Shown here: positions 17,003-25,529 of the stretch, piece after piece | Position numbering within the stretch: position 1 is the first letter of the stretch | Layout of the letters: each line of letters begins with the position of its first letter | Assembly (NCBI RefSeq): GCF_026810365.1 | Contig: NZ_CP113948.1 | Coordinates: 1,637,001-1,701,000, forward strand | Direction: 5' to 3' | Source: Flavobacterium praedii | GTDB taxonomy: Bacteria; Bacteroidota; Bacteroidia; Flavobacteriales; Flavobacteriaceae | Length of the DNA: 64,000 nt | Notes under the pieces: generated by a model | Database searches by the model: none | What the model was told of the DNA's origin: nothing | What the model saw: only the letters and a program-made list of their open reading frames with translations | Program-made: the position numbers and the translations under genes

Positions 17003-18523
17003 TTAGTTATTAATCAAATATTCTTTTACTTTTTGTACAAAAGGATACATAACCTGATCTTTTTCAAACTTTGGAATAATGACACGAATATCATCGTATA
17101 TTTTTCTGGTTACAGATGAAATTTGATCTTTTTGTTCCAAACAATCGATTGCTTGAACAATGGTTATCAATTCGATAGCCAAAACTTCAAATGCGTTTTC
17201 AATCACTTTTGATGTAATTACGGCAGCATTGGTTCCCATACTTACAATATCCTGATTGTCATTGTTATTTGGAATACTATGAACATACATCGGATTCGAC
17301 AACATCTGATTTTCTGCTGTTGTTGAAGTGGCTGTAAATTGCACACCTTGCATTCCAAAATTAAATCCTAAAGTTCCCAAATTCACAAAAGGAGGTAGAA
17401 TTTCGTTTATTTTTGAATTCAGCAAATAATTCAATTGACGTTCAGCAAGCATTGTTAACTTGGTAATTACGATTTTCAATTTATCCATTTCCAAAGAAAT
17501 ATAATCACCATGGAAATTTCCACCATGATAAACGTGCTGATTTTTTACATCAATAATTGGATTATCATTTGCAGAATTGAACTCTTCTTCCAAAATAGAG
17601 GCTACATTATTTATGGTTTCAAGCACTGGCCCCAAAATTTGAGGAACACAACGCAACGAATAATATTCCTGAACTTTTTCTTTAAAAATATCTTCGGTAT
17701 TTTCTCCAGAATACAAATGATCTTCTCTCTTTCTGATTAGAGTACTGTCTTCAAGGTTTGTTCGCATTCTTTGCGCTACTTCCCGCTGACCATTATGGCG
17801 TTTTGTATTGTTTAATTCTTCTGAAAAATGATCGTCATACGCTTGCACGATTTCATTTATTGCGCAAGAAAATTTAATCGACCAATCTAATAATTTATTA
17901 GCATGATACACATTAACAACACCAATCCCTGTCATTACCGAAGTTCCATTCATTAAAGCCAGCCCTTCTCTAATTTCTACTTGAATTGGTTCTAGTTTTT
18001 CTATGGCAAAAACCTCTGATGTTGGTCTTCGTTCTCCTTTATAAAAAACTTCTCCTTCACCAATAAGAACCAAAGCCAAATGAGCCAATTGCACCAAATC
18101 ACCACTTGCGCCTACTCCACCATGTTCAAAAATTAAAGGAGTAACATCTTTATTAATTAATTCTTTCATTAACAGAATCAATGAAGGATGAACTCCAGAA
18201 TTACCTAAAGAAAGTGTATTAAGTCTAGCTAAAATTGCTGCTTTAACACAAGTTGCATTCAAGGGTTTTCCTGTGCCAGAGGCATGACTTCTAATTAAAT
18301 TATATTGTAATTGTATGCGATCTTCATCTTTTATGCGGTATTGAGCCATTGGTCCAAAACCTGTATTTACACCGTAAATAATTTTATTAACTGAAAATGC
18401 TTTTAGAAAATCAAAACTTTCATTAACTCGATCTAAAACAGCTTCACTTATAGCTATTTTTTCATTATTAAAAATTACAGTTTCAAACTCTTTTAGACTT
18501 AAATATTCGTTTATAGTATTCAT
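17003..18523 (-). CDS. Tyrosine ammonia-lyase (HAL/PAL family)
   Basis: This 506-residue MIO-dependent lyase has the Ala-Ser-Gly triad that cyclises into the MIO cofactor in GGVGASGDLVQ (residues 139-141) and an active-site GVNTGFGP loop. The substrate-selectivity position reads Ser79-His80, the pair classically linked to histidine lyases. However, length and sequence closely match, from memory, the Flavobacterium johnsoniae enzyme shown to be a selective tyrosine lyase. It would make p-coumarate, the aryl starter of flexirubin. It heads the minus-strand operon, reading away from a divergent methyltransferase. Confidence 0.88.
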   Translation of the reverse strand: MNTINEYLSLKEFETVIFNNEKIAISEAVLDRVNESFDFLKAFSVNKIIYGVNTGFGPMAQYRIKDEDRIQLQYNLIRSHASGTGKPLNATCVKAAILARLNTLSLGNSGVHPSLILLMKELINKDVTPLIFEHGGVGASGDLVQLAHLALVLIGEGEVFYKGERRPTSEVFAIEKLEPIQVEIREGLALMNGTSVMTGIGVVNVYHANKLLDWSIKFSCAINEIVQAYDDHFSEELNNTKRHNGQREVAQRMRTNLEDSTLIRKREDHLYSGENTEDIFKEKVQEYYSLRCVPQILGPVLETINNVASILEEEFNSANDNPIIDVKNQHVYHGGNFHGDYISLEMDKLKIVITKLTMLAERQLNYLLNSKINEILPPFVNLGTLGFNFGMQGVQFTATSTTAENQMLSNPMYVHSIPNNNDNQDIVSMGTNAAVITSKVIENAFEVLAIELITIVQAIDCLEQKDQISSVTRKIYDDIRVIIPKFEKDQVMYPFVQKVKEYLINN

Positions 18524-18728
18524 TCAATTCGTATTGTTTTTTTACAACTAAATAAATTAAAAATTTATTTTTATTTAGAATATAATTTGGTTAATTTGAA
18601 TAAACAAATGTAGCATAATATCGCTAAAATTTGTAATTCAAAATATTTTTGTTTTCCTATTGTCAAATACACATTTAACTACAATAACTACAACAACTTA
18701 CAACACAATTTAAAATAACAAAATACGA
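18524..18728. promoter_or_regulatory. Divergent promoter region of the pigment locus
   Basis: This 205-base AT-rich region lies between the lyase (minus) and the methyltransferase (plus). Bases 18605-18612 read CAAATGTA, a TAnnTTTG -7 box on the minus strand. Bases 18644-18651 read TATTTTTG, a plus-strand -7 box. Neither has a -33 TTG at ideal spacing, so activators may help. Coordinated control of core synthesis and tailoring genes is likely from this shared region. Confidence 0.5.
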
Positions 18729-19796
18729 ATGAAAGATTTTGGTTCTGACAAAAAAAATGTTATTCAAGCTAATTTAGATGCTCAAAAAATTGCTTTTGCC
18801 CCAATTATGTTTCAAGCAGCAAAGTCGCTAAGAAATCTTGGAATTTTGGAATATTTATTCAACAACAATAAGGCAACTATTGAAACTATCGCAACCGAAT
18901 TGAATTTATCTGTTTACGGTGTAAAAATTCTACTCGAAGCTGGACTTAGTCTAGAGATGGTGTACTTAAAAGACAATGAATTCTTACTGACAAAAACGGG
19001 CTATTTTATTTTAAGAGATAAAATGACCAATATTAACATGAATTTCACCCAAGATGTCAATTATCTAGCAATGAATCATCTTGAAGAATCCATTAAAAAT
19101 GGAAAACCTGAAGGATTAAAAGAATTAGGAAATTGGGATACCGTTTATATTGGCTTATCTGAATTACCCGAAAAAGTCAAAAAAAGTTGGTTTGACTTTG
19201 ATCACTTTTATTCTGACTATACCTTTCCGGAAATTATGCCTATTTTATTTGGAAATAACCCTAAATCGCTTTTGGATGTTGGGGGAAATACCGGAAAATT
19301 TGCATTACAATGTGCCAAATACGATCCAAATGTAAAGATTACTATTCTGGATTTGCCCGGACAAACAACGGTGGCGCGAAAAATCATTGCCGAGGCTGGT
19401 TTTGAAAACAGAATTGATACAGTAGACATCAATTTATTAGACAATTCATCAACAATTCCAAAGGATTTTGATATTATTTGGATGAGTCAGTTTATTGATT
19501 GTTTCTCAATGGATGAAATTTTCACTCTTTTTAGAAAAACATACGATGCTATGAATGCCAATACCAGTTTCTATATTTTGGAAACATTTTGGGACTTACA
19601 AAAATTCCAAGCTTCGACATACAGTTTACATGCCACCTCTTTATATTTTACAGCAGTTGCCAATGGAAACAGTCAAATGTATCATTCTACAGATATTATA
19701 AAAGTTATCGAAAAAGCTGGGTTTATAGTAGATGAAATTCACGAAATGATCGGCATGAGTCATACTTTGATTAAATGTAAAAAAAGAATTATATAA
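18729..19796 (+). CDS. SAM-dependent methyltransferase (O-methyltransferase family 2-like)
   Basis: This 355-residue protein has an N-terminal winged-helix dimerisation region (about 20-100, TIETIATELNLSVYGVKILLEAG) and a class I methyltransferase domain with LLDVGGNTGKFALQCA (motif I) and ITILDLPGQ (acidic loop). Small-molecule methyltransferases of this build modify phenolic or polyketide products. Flexirubins often carry a methyl on the p-hydroxyphenyl ring, so pigment tailoring is a reasonable inference, supported by the shared upstream region with the lyase. A 99-base gap separates it from the flavoprotein. Confidence 0.82.
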   Translation: MKDFGSDKKNVIQANLDAQKIAFAPIMFQAAKSLRNLGILEYLFNNNKATIETIATELNLSVYGVKILLEAGLSLEMVYLKDNEFLLTKTGYFILRDKMTNINMNFTQDVNYLAMNHLEESIKNGKPEGLKELGNWDTVYIGLSELPEKVKKSWFDFDHFYSDYTFPEIMPILFGNNPKSLLDVGGNTGKFALQCAKYDPNVKITILDLPGQTTVARKIIAEAGFENRIDTVDINLLDNSSTIPKDFDIIWMSQFIDCFSMDEIFTLFRKTYDAMNANTSFYILETFWDLQKFQASTYSLHATSLYFTAVANGNSQMYHSTDIIKVIEKAGFIVDEIHEMIGMSHTLIKCKKRII

Positions 19797-19895
19797 ATTG
19801 ATAAATCTCTAAATTTGCATTTTATACAACGTATTTCTAGTATTGACTATAAATCATTGTTCAAATCTTTACAAAACTTTAATTGCAATACATAA

Positions 19896-21134
19896 ATGTT
19901 ACAAGAATTCGTAGATGTTTTAATCATAGGGGCTGGACCATCAGGATGTGTTTCTGCTTCTTATCTTCATAAAAAAGGAATCAAAATTAAGGTCGTTGAA
20001 AAAACAAAATTCCCTCGAATTGTTGTCGGCGAAAGCCTAATTCCCAGAGTGATGGATCATTTTGCAGAAGCCGAATTGTACGATTGTTTGAACGCCATGA
20101 ATTACGAGAAAAAACTGGGTGCACGATTTATACGAGGCGAAGAAATTTGTGTATTTGACTTTAGCAATAAATTTTCCGAAGGTTGGGACTGGACATGGCA
20201 AGTACCAAGAGCCGATTTTGACAATACAATGGCTCAAGAAGTAATCCGAAAAGGAATTGATTTAGAATTTGAATCGGAAGTGATTTCGGTTACTTTCGAA
20301 GGAAAAAATTCGACAACAGTTGTAAAAGACAAAGACGGGAATTTAAAAGAAATCCACGCTAAATTCATCATAGATTCTAGTGGTTACGGAAGAGTACTCC
20401 CTCGCCTTTTAGATTTAGACACCCCTTCAAAACTAGATCCCCATTCTTCTATTTTCACTCATGTTGTTGATATCAATCGTCCCGCAGGCGAAGAAGGAAC
20501 AATGATTTCTTTTGACATTCTAGAAACCGAAGTTTGGTTGTGGGTAATTCCATTTTCGAACGGCAATACCAGTCTTGGAGTTGTGGGGCCTACTCATTTC
20601 ATCAATTCTCTTTCAGAAAATAAGGATAATGCCGAAGCATTAAAAAATGCCATTCAACTTTCAGATTATTATATCAAGCGATTTGCGGGAGTGGATTTTT
20701 TATTCGAACCTATCAAATTAGAAAATTACTCCAGATCTGTAAAAAAAATGTATGGAGATGGTTTTGCTTTAACAGGAAACAGTTCTGAGTTTTTAGATCC
20801 TGTATTTTCATCGGGTGTAGCATTTGCCACGGAATCAGGAATGCTTGCTGCCAAGTTATACTTCAAGGAAACACAAGGAATCGCAGTAGATTGGGAAGCC
20901 GAGTTTACAGCATACATGAAGAGAGGAATTGCTGTTTTTACGACTTATGTAAAAGAATGGTACACAGGAAACTTACAAACTTTATTCTTTCACCAACCTG
21001 AAAATCCAGATGTAAAAAGAAAAATATGTGCTGTTCTTGCTGGGTATGTTTGGGATGAGAGCAATCCTTTTGTAAAAAAACATGATAATCTAATCAAAAA
21101 TATGGCTCACATACTCCAAATGGGAGGCGAATAA
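19896..21134 (+). CDS. FAD-dependent oxidoreductase, tryptophan-halogenase-like
   Basis: This 412-residue flavoprotein has the N-terminal Rossmann site IIGAGPSGCVSASYLHKKG and a VWLWVIPF segment comparable to the WxWxIP motif of flavin-dependent halogenases and geranylgeranyl-reductase-like enzymes. LTGNSSEFLDPVFSSGV is the second FAD contact. It could hydroxylate or chlorinate the aryl end of the pigment; chlorinated flexirubins are known. The halogenase Lys in the substrate tunnel cannot be assigned by eye, so plain monooxygenase or reductase activity is equally possible. It is followed by an intrinsic terminator. Confidence 0.78.
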   Translation: MLQEFVDVLIIGAGPSGCVSASYLHKKGIKIKVVEKTKFPRIVVGESLIPRVMDHFAEAELYDCLNAMNYEKKLGARFIRGEEICVFDFSNKFSEGWDWTWQVPRADFDNTMAQEVIRKGIDLEFESEVISVTFEGKNSTTVVKDKDGNLKEIHAKFIIDSSGYGRVLPRLLDLDTPSKLDPHSSIFTHVVDINRPAGEEGTMISFDILETEVWLWVIPFSNGNTSLGVVGPTHFINSLSENKDNAEALKNAIQLSDYYIKRFAGVDFLFEPIKLENYSRSVKKMYGDGFALTGNSSEFLDPVFSSGVAFATESGMLAAKLYFKETQGIAVDWEAEFTAYMKRGIAVFTTYVKEWYTGNLQTLFFHQPENPDVKRKICAVLAGYVWDESNPFVKKHDNLIKNMAHILQMGGE

Positions 21135-21142
21135 ACATTAAG

Positions 21143-21169
21143 ACTCCTAGTTCTGCTAGGAGTTTTTTT
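21143..21169 (+). terminator. Intrinsic terminator after the flavoprotein gene
   Basis: Stem ACTCCTAG (21143-21150) pairs with CTAGGAGT (21155-21162), with a 4-base loop, followed by seven T. It ends the methyltransferase-flavoprotein unit, 9 bases after the stop. Confidence 0.9.
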
Positions 21170-21317
21170 ATTTAAATTGTTTGCTTTTCTTTCAAATTGC
21201 GCTGTTTCATCAATTCATTGGCTATTAAATAGTTAAATAGATATAACCATTTAAAAATCGTCCATTTTTTTATATCTTTATATTTCGTACAAAACAAACA
21301 ATTAAATACGATCATTT

Positions 21318-21752
21318 ATGAAAAAGAAACTTTTTATCACAGCCGTTCTTCTATTAGGAAGCTTTTCATTTGCCAATGCACAAAGCTTAGGAGACATTAC
21401 AAAAGCAGCAAGCACCGCCAACAAAACAGCTGCAGCAGCCTCAGCCACTTCGTTTGATGTCGGTAGCATTTCCAATCAGGTAATGGGAGTATTATCACCA
21501 AAATTGAAATTAACTGATGCCCAAAAACCAGCAGTGAATTCACTGGTTAGTGAAATGCTAAACAAAAAGAAAAACATTTTACCGACTATGGCTACAGACA
21601 AAGCAGGCTACACTTCAAAAATGACAGCCAACAGAGAGTCCTTTACTACCAAAATAAAAAAACTAATTACTCCAGCTCAATTCCAAACACTTACACCTTT
21701 GTTGCCTAAATCGGCTCAATCTCTTTCGCCTTTAGCACAAATGTTATTTTAG
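21318..21752 (+). CDS. Secreted protein of unknown function
   Basis: This 144-residue protein has a clear signal peptide ([22 protein letters not shown]). The mature part is Ala/Thr/Ser-rich at first and then has two amphipathic segments: [22 protein letters not shown] and [17 protein letters not shown]. The two 'L(T/I)..Q' helices resemble a repeated motif, like those in Spy/CpxP-type periplasmic sensors of the LTDEQ kind. No enzymatic site is visible. It is a single-gene unit between two intrinsic terminators. Confidence 0.8.
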   Translation: MKKKLFITAVLLLGSFSFANAQSLGDITKAASTANKTAAAASATSFDVGSISNQVMGVLSPKLKLTDAQKPAVNSLVSEMLNKKKNILPTMATDKAGYTSKMTANRESFTTKIKKLITPAQFQTLTPLLPKSAQSLSPLAQMLF

Positions 21753-21783
21753 CACCAAGAAAATACCTGATACTATTTCTTGA

Positions 21784-21815
21784 AAAGCAAAATTTATTCG
21801 ATTTTGCTTTTTTAT
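21784..21815 (+). terminator. Intrinsic terminator after the secreted protein gene
   Basis: Stem AAAGCAAAAT (21784-21793) pairs with ATTTTGCTTT (21801-21810), then a T-rich run. It separates the secreted-protein gene from the ars module. Confidence 0.85.
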
Positions 21816-21832
21816 TATCAATCTATATCGTA

Positions 21833-21844
21833 ATATTGCAATAT
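21833..21844 (+). promoter_or_regulatory. Probable ArsR operator/promoter
   Basis: ATATTGCAATAT is a perfect 12-bp palindrome, 12 bases before the arsR ATG. It overlaps TAATATTG at 21831-21838, one mismatch from the TAnnTTTG -7 box. A palindrome over the -7 element is the expected layout for autorepression by ArsR. No experimental site is known to me for this species. Confidence 0.55.
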
Positions 21845-21856
21845 AAATATATCACA

Positions 21857-22189
21857 ATGGGCGCGACTAAAACAGAACATTTTACAGACGAGCAAAACGA
21901 ATTGGCAATTTTGGCAAAAGCAATAGGACATCCTGCTCGTATTGCTATTATTGAATACCTGATTAAAGTCGAAAGTTGTATTTGTGGAGACATAGTAAAC
22001 GAATTGCCTCTCTCACAACCAACCATATCCCAACACTTAAAAGAGCTAAAAAATGCAGGTTTAATAAAAGGAAACTTCGAAGGAAACGCCATCTGCTATT
22101 GCTTGAACGAAGTGGGATTCGATAAAATAAAAGGCTTTTTTCTAAATGTAAACACATATCTCGATAAAAGAAAAGACCGTTGTTGCTAA
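21857..22189 (+). CDS. arsR: ArsR-family metalloregulator
   Basis: This 110-residue winged-helix repressor has [16 protein letters not shown], the metal-binding segment [10 protein letters not shown] (two Cys in the C-x-C arrangement of As(III) sensors), recognition helix [17 protein letters not shown], and a wing. Two more Cys lie at the C-terminal end (DRCC). It would repress the ars genes until arsenite binds. I chose ATG 21857 rather than the in-frame TTG at 21836, because the latter lies inside the palindromic operator. Confidence 0.92.
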   Translation: MGATKTEHFTDEQNELAILAKAIGHPARIAIIEYLIKVESCICGDIVNELPLSQPTISQHLKELKNAGLIKGNFEGNAICYCLNEVGFDKIKGFFLNVNTYLDKRKDRCC

Positions 22190-22218
22190 AAACTTTAAAC
22201 TATTAAACTTTCTTCATC

Positions 22219-22689
22219 ATGAAACTATCAGAAATTAAAAAACACTTAAGCACTGCTACGGGAGTGACTTTTCAGTTGCCAAACGGCACATTTGTTCCAG
22301 AACATTTCCATGTAACCGAAGTTGGAATGATTACCAAAAACTTCATCGATTGTGGTGGAACCGTTCGCAAAGAATCGGTTGTGAATTTTCAATTGTGGGA
22401 TGCCAATGATTTTGACCACCGTTTGAAAGCTCAAAAACTATTGAATATCATTGCTCTTTCCGAAAAAGTATTGGGACTTGAAGATCTTGAAATTGAGGTA
22501 GAATACCAAGATACTACTATCGGGAAATACGATTTGGATTATAATGGTGAGACTTTTTTACTGTTGAACAAACAAACTGCTTGTTTGGCATTAGACCAAT
22601 GTTGTCCTCCACAAGAAAAACAAAAAATACAACTCTCCGAAATAGGAAACGAAGCCAACTGTTGTACTCCTGGTGCAGGTTGTTGTTAG
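22219..22689 (+). CDS. DUF6428 family protein with Cys-rich tail
   Basis: This 156-residue protein lies 29 bases after arsR. Its body is HFHVTEVGMITKNFIDCGG followed by FQLWDANDFDHRLKAQ, which I recognise as DUF6428, a Bacteroidota family found next to arsR. The C-terminus carries Cys pairs: DQCCPPQ and then NCCTPGAGCC. Six Cys within the last 30 residues suggest thiolate binding of As(III) or a related metal ion. Whether it acts as a buffer, chaperone or reductase partner is unknown. A strong hairpin follows the stop. Confidence 0.8.
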   Translation: MKLSEIKKHLSTATGVTFQLPNGTFVPEHFHVTEVGMITKNFIDCGGTVRKESVVNFQLWDANDFDHRLKAQKLLNIIALSEKVLGLEDLEIEVEYQDTTIGKYDLDYNGETFLLLNKQTACLALDQCCPPQEKQKIQLSEIGNEANCCTPGAGCC

Positions 22690-22695
22690 AACACT

Positions 22696-22736
22696 TCCTC
22701 CTGCAAGGTCTTTTTCCAGACCTTGTAGGTGTTTTT
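22696..22736 (+). terminator. Hairpin terminator after the DUF6428 gene
   Basis: Stem CCTGCAAGGTCT (22700-22711) pairs with AGACCTTGTAGG (22718-22729), one G-U, then TGTTTTT. It may attenuate transcription between the regulator pair and the downstream reductase and permease genes. Confidence 0.7.
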
Positions 22737-22769
22737 GCACTTAGCAATACCCACAAATTCAAAAATAGC

Positions 22770-22865
22770 CCACATATGACGCGGATTAAAAGGATTGGCG
22801 CGGATTTTTAAAAAAGATATTTAATCTGTGTGAAATCAGTTCAATCGGTGTTATCAGTGCCAAAT
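22770..22865. repeat. GCGGATT/AATCTGTG-type interspersed repeat
   Basis: Contains two GCGGATT words (GACGCGGATT and GGCGCGGATT) followed by AATCTGTGTGAAATC. This combination is a widespread intergenic repeat in Bacteroidota genomes, from general recollection. There is no ORF. It lies between the DUF6428 terminator and the arsenate reductase gene. Confidence 0.45.
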
Positions 22866-22903
22866 ATCCACCTTACAAGTAATAAACCAATAACCAATTC
22901 CAA

Positions 22904-23536
22904 ATGACCCAAACCAAAAACACCCTATTCGCTCCCATCCAGAGCACTATTGATACTTTAGAATTCAAAAGCATTTCAGCTGAACGCTTAGTCATTTTGC
23001 AACCGCTTATCGATTTTATCCAATCCAAGGTAACAGCAGAACAAGATATTCGACTCAATTTTATCTGTACCCACAATTCCCGCAGAAGTCATTTGTCCCA
23101 AATATGGGCACAAACCGCAGCCGCTTTTTACAACATCAAAAATGTATTTAGTTATTCGGGCGGAACCGAAGCCACTGCTTTATTCCCCATGGTAGCGCAA
23201 ACATTAACGAACACCGGTTTCCAAATCAAAACGCTGACCGAAGGCAACAATCCGGTCTACAGTGTAAAATACAACGAAAACGATCATCCGTTAATTTGCT
23301 TTTCCAAAACGTATGATGATGCTTTCAACCCACAAAGTGAGTTTGCCGCAATATTGACTTGCTCGTCTGCCGATAATGGTTGTCCGTTCATAGCAGGTGC
23401 CGAAAAACGAATTCCAATCACCTTCGAAGACCCAAAAGCCTTTGACAACACCCCACAACAAGCTCAAAAATATCAGGAACGTAGCATCCAAATTACAACC
23501 GAACTGTTTTATGTTTTCTCCCAAATAAAAAAATAA
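22904..23536 (+). CDS. arsC: Low-molecular-weight phosphatase-like arsenate reductase
   Basis: This 210-residue protein has the CX5R P-loop of low-molecular-weight phosphatase/arsenate reductases in FICTHNSRRSHLSQIWA (C-T-H-N-S-R-R). It has about 50 extra N-terminal residues compared with classical ArsC and further Cys at TCSSADNGCPFIAGA that could serve the thiol relay. It would reduce arsenate to arsenite for export by Acr3. The codons look richer in G+C than those of the DUF6428 and arsR genes, as in the following permease. Confidence 0.84.
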   Translation: MTQTKNTLFAPIQSTIDTLEFKSISAERLVILQPLIDFIQSKVTAEQDIRLNFICTHNSRRSHLSQIWAQTAAAFYNIKNVFSYSGGTEATALFPMVAQTLTNTGFQIKTLTEGNNPVYSVKYNENDHPLICFSKTYDDAFNPQSEFAAILTCSSADNGCPFIAGAEKRIPITFEDPKAFDNTPQQAQKYQERSIQITTELFYVFSQIKK

Positions 23537-23544
23537 AATCAAAA

Positions 23545-23647
23545 TTTGAACCATTAAGAAATTAAGAAAAATAAGTTTTAGAGTATTTCAAAACAATACT
23601 TAACTAATCTTAATCCCTTAATGGTTTAAAAAAATAAATGGTTCAAA
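23545..23647. repeat. Inverted-repeat hairpin element between arsC and acr3
   Basis: Eleven bases, TTTGAACCATT (23545-23555), pair perfectly with AATGGTTCAAA (23637-23647). Inside, CCATTAAG (from 23551) pairs with CTTAATGG near 23618. The inner ACCATTAAG/CTTAATGGT arms and the AGGAATTAAG-like stretches resemble the MITE-like elements at 26863-27030 and 47328-47495, so it may be a diverged member. Confidence 0.65.
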
Positions 23648-23658
23648 AAAAATAAATT

Positions 23659-24738
23659 ATGTCTGCAAATAATTGTGCTCCCGCTTTAGAGCGAAAAAAA
23701 TTAGGCTTCCTTGACCGCAACCTTACCCTTTGGATATTTCTGGCCATGGCTCTAGGCGTTTCCATCGGCTATTTCATTCCGTCGAGCAGTGGATTCATCA
23801 ACTCGTTTTCGAGCGGAACGACCAATATTCCACTGGCCATCGGATTAATTTTGATGATGTACCCGCCACTGGCCAAAGTCAAATACGAGCAAATGGGCGA
23901 AGTTTTCAAAAACACCAAAGTTCTGGGGGCTTCTCTCTTTCTAAACTGGGTTGTCGGCCCTATTTTAATGTTTACCCTCGCTTTACTTTTCCTAAACGGT
24001 TATCCCGAATATATGATCGGCGTTATCCTCATCGGCCTAGCTCGTTGCATCGCCATGGTCGTAGTCTGGAACGATCTAGCCGATGGAAACCGAGAATACG
24101 CTGCGGGTTTAATAGCCCTCAACAGCATCTTCCAAGTATTGCTGTATAGTGTTTATGCCTATGTTTTCATCACCATACTCCCACCCTATTTCGGCTACCA
24201 TGGTTTTGAAGTCAACATCAGTATTGGACAAATTGCCGAAAGTGTCGGTATCTATTTAGGAATCCCTTTTGCACTAGGAATCATCAGCCGTTATGCCTTG
24301 ATTGCCATAAAAGGAGCCGAGTGGTTTGAGACCAAATACGTGCCATTCATCTCCCCTATCACCTTAATATCCTTGCTGTTCACCATTGTATTAATGTTCA
24401 GTCTCAAAGGCGAATTAATCGTTCAAATTCCAATGGATGTGGTACGCATCGCAATACCATTAGTGATTTATTTCGTCATTATGTTTGTCATGAGTTTCTT
24501 CATTGGCAAGTATTTTGGTGCCGATTATTCCAAGTCAACCGCAATTGCGTTTACGGCTACCGGAAACAATTTTGAGTTGGCCATTGCTGTAGCCATTGGT
24601 GTTTTCGGTATTAATAGCGGCCAAGCCTTTGCGGGTGTCATTGGCCCCTTGGTTGAAGTTCCCGCATTAATCGCCTTGGTCAATGTCGCCTTCTGGTTCA
24701 GAAAAAAATACTACGCAGGCAAAGAGTCAACCAAATAA
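23659..24738 (+). CDS. Arsenite efflux permease Acr3
   Basis: This 359-residue membrane protein has ten predicted helices and Acr3-family motifs: [15 protein letters not shown] at the start, [17 protein letters not shown] with the conserved Cys implicated in arsenite transport, [11 protein letters not shown] and [17 protein letters not shown]. It exports As(OH)3 using the proton gradient. It completes the arsR-DUF6428-arsC-acr3 module. Its codon use is distinctly richer in G/C than the rest of the window, compatible with acquisition from another genome. Confidence 0.94.
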   Translation: MSANNCAPALERKKLGFLDRNLTLWIFLAMALGVSIGYFIPSSSGFINSFSSGTTNIPLAIGLILMMYPPLAKVKYEQMGEVFKNTKVLGASLFLNWVVGPILMFTLALLFLNGYPEYMIGVILIGLARCIAMVVVWNDLADGNREYAAGLIALNSIFQVLLYSVYAYVFITILPPYFGYHGFEVNISIGQIAESVGIYLGIPFALGIISRYALIAIKGAEWFETKYVPFISPITLISLLFTIVLMFSLKGELIVQIPMDVVRIAIPLVIYFVIMFVMSFFIGKYFGADYSKSTAIAFTATGNNFELAIAVAIGVFGINSGQAFAGVIGPLVEVPALIALVNVAFWFRKKYYAGKESTK

Positions 24739-24772
24739 CCCCACCAATGTCATCCAGAGCGAAGTCTAAGGG

Positions 24773-24870
24773 AGGAGCTATTTCCTGCTATCCGTTTCAA
24801 TCTTATGAGCCGAACACCGGCTCATAAGGATTTCCACTTCTATCAGGGCTAGGGCATCCGTTTTCATAAA
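24773..24870 (+). repeat. Covarying-hairpin repeat family F1, copy 1
   Basis: Begins AGGAGCTATTTCCTGCTATC and ends near CAGGGCTAGGGCAT. The centre is a perfect 11-bp hairpin: CTTATGAGCCG (24802-24812), loop AACAC, CGGCTCATAAG (24818-24828). It lies 34 bases after the acr3 stop and before the terminator, in sense orientation. Related copies are at 32327, 39067 and 46108, with conserved flanks but different, always complementary, hairpin arms. Confidence 0.85.
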
Positions 24871-24895
24871 AACATTTGTTTTTAAAAATCACACA

Positions 24896-24934
24896 AACTG
24901 CAATTCCGTTTTTTTTCGGAGTTGCAGTTTTTTT
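24896..24934 (+). terminator. Intrinsic terminator of the ars module
   Basis: Stem AACTGCAATTCCG (24896-24908) pairs with CGGAGTTGCAGTT (24917-24929), with one T-G mismatch and an 8-T loop, followed by T7. The rest of the 24739-25192 gap holds repeat F1 and an AT-rich stretch with no supported gene. Confidence 0.88.
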
Positions 24935-25172
24935 ATACAATTAAAAAAAAGACAAATCCTTTTCAAGCTCCCATAATCTCATTTTTTGACTTTATAAAAC
25001 CATCTTTATAATGCTCTTGATTCAATGTTATAGAACGAAACAGACATTCGCAACTCCTTAATATTAAATAGTATACGCTTTTTTTTGTAACTTTAAAAAA
25101 GTGTAAATGATATAACTCTTTACAACAATTATATAAGGTATGATTAGTCAAAAAGAATAACCTTTAACCTAT

Positions 25173-25190
25173 TGTGAAAACTCATTCACA
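25173..25190 (+). promoter_or_regulatory. Inverted repeat before the 25208 gene
   Basis: TGTGAA (25173-25178), six bases, TTCACA (25185-25190): a perfect dyad 18 bases before the ATG. It resembles CRP/FNR half-sites, but the spacing is two bases longer than the Escherichia CRP site. A regulator-binding role is inferred only. Confidence 0.4.
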
Positions 25191-25207
25191 GTGTGAAAAA
25201 ATATGCA

Positions 25208-25498
25208 ATGGAAAATAATCAAGAGTTAGTGGCCAACATTCAAAACACTATCAAAAAAGAAAAGTTATGGAATGCAACAATAAAAAACTTTGAAATCAAA
25301 TCCTTAGTCAAAAAAATTGAAGTTACATTTCTAAGTCAATTGACAATCGTTTTTACTGAAATTTCAAACAAAGTCATGGTCAATTTAAAATCCAGCTGGT
25401 TACTCCCCGAAAACAAAGCTACCGTAAAGGTTCAAAATGGATGGTATACTTTAGAAAATGAACTGATAATTATATACAATTATGCTACTCCTTACTAA
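25208..25498 (+). CDS. Hypothetical small protein
   Basis: A 96-residue protein from ATG 25208 (a GTG 15 bases earlier is also in frame but lies next to the inverted repeat). It is Asn/Lys/Ile-rich with alternating hydrophobic strands in the second half (KIEVTFLSQLTIVFTEI, KVMVNLKSSWLL), suggesting a small beta-sheet fold. No motif or family is recognised. It precedes the lipocalin gene on the same strand with a 31-base gap. Confidence 0.5.
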   Translation: MENNQELVANIQNTIKKEKLWNATIKNFEIKSLVKKIEVTFLSQLTIVFTEISNKVMVNLKSSWLLPENKATVKVQNGWYTLENELIIIYNYATPY

Positions 25499-25529
25499 AT
25501 CTGACCTAAGTAAAGAGAGCAAAATACCA

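Noticed and set aside
22904..23536. Calling this a general protein-tyrosine phosphatase
   Set aside because: The CX5R loop alone would permit it, but the arsR/acr3 context and extra Cys favour arsenate reduction.
23730..24149. 139-residue plus-strand ORF within acr3
   Set aside because: Alternative frame of a well-supported membrane protein gene; Arg/Ser/Pro-rich composition typical of frame shadows.
24963..25151. 62-residue minus-strand ORF downstream of the ars terminator
   Set aside because: No start signal or family resemblance; AT-rich intergenic DNA.
25173..25190. Calling a CRP site
   Set aside because: The dyad has TGTGA-N8-TCACA spacing rather than N6, so it is listed only as an inverted repeat.
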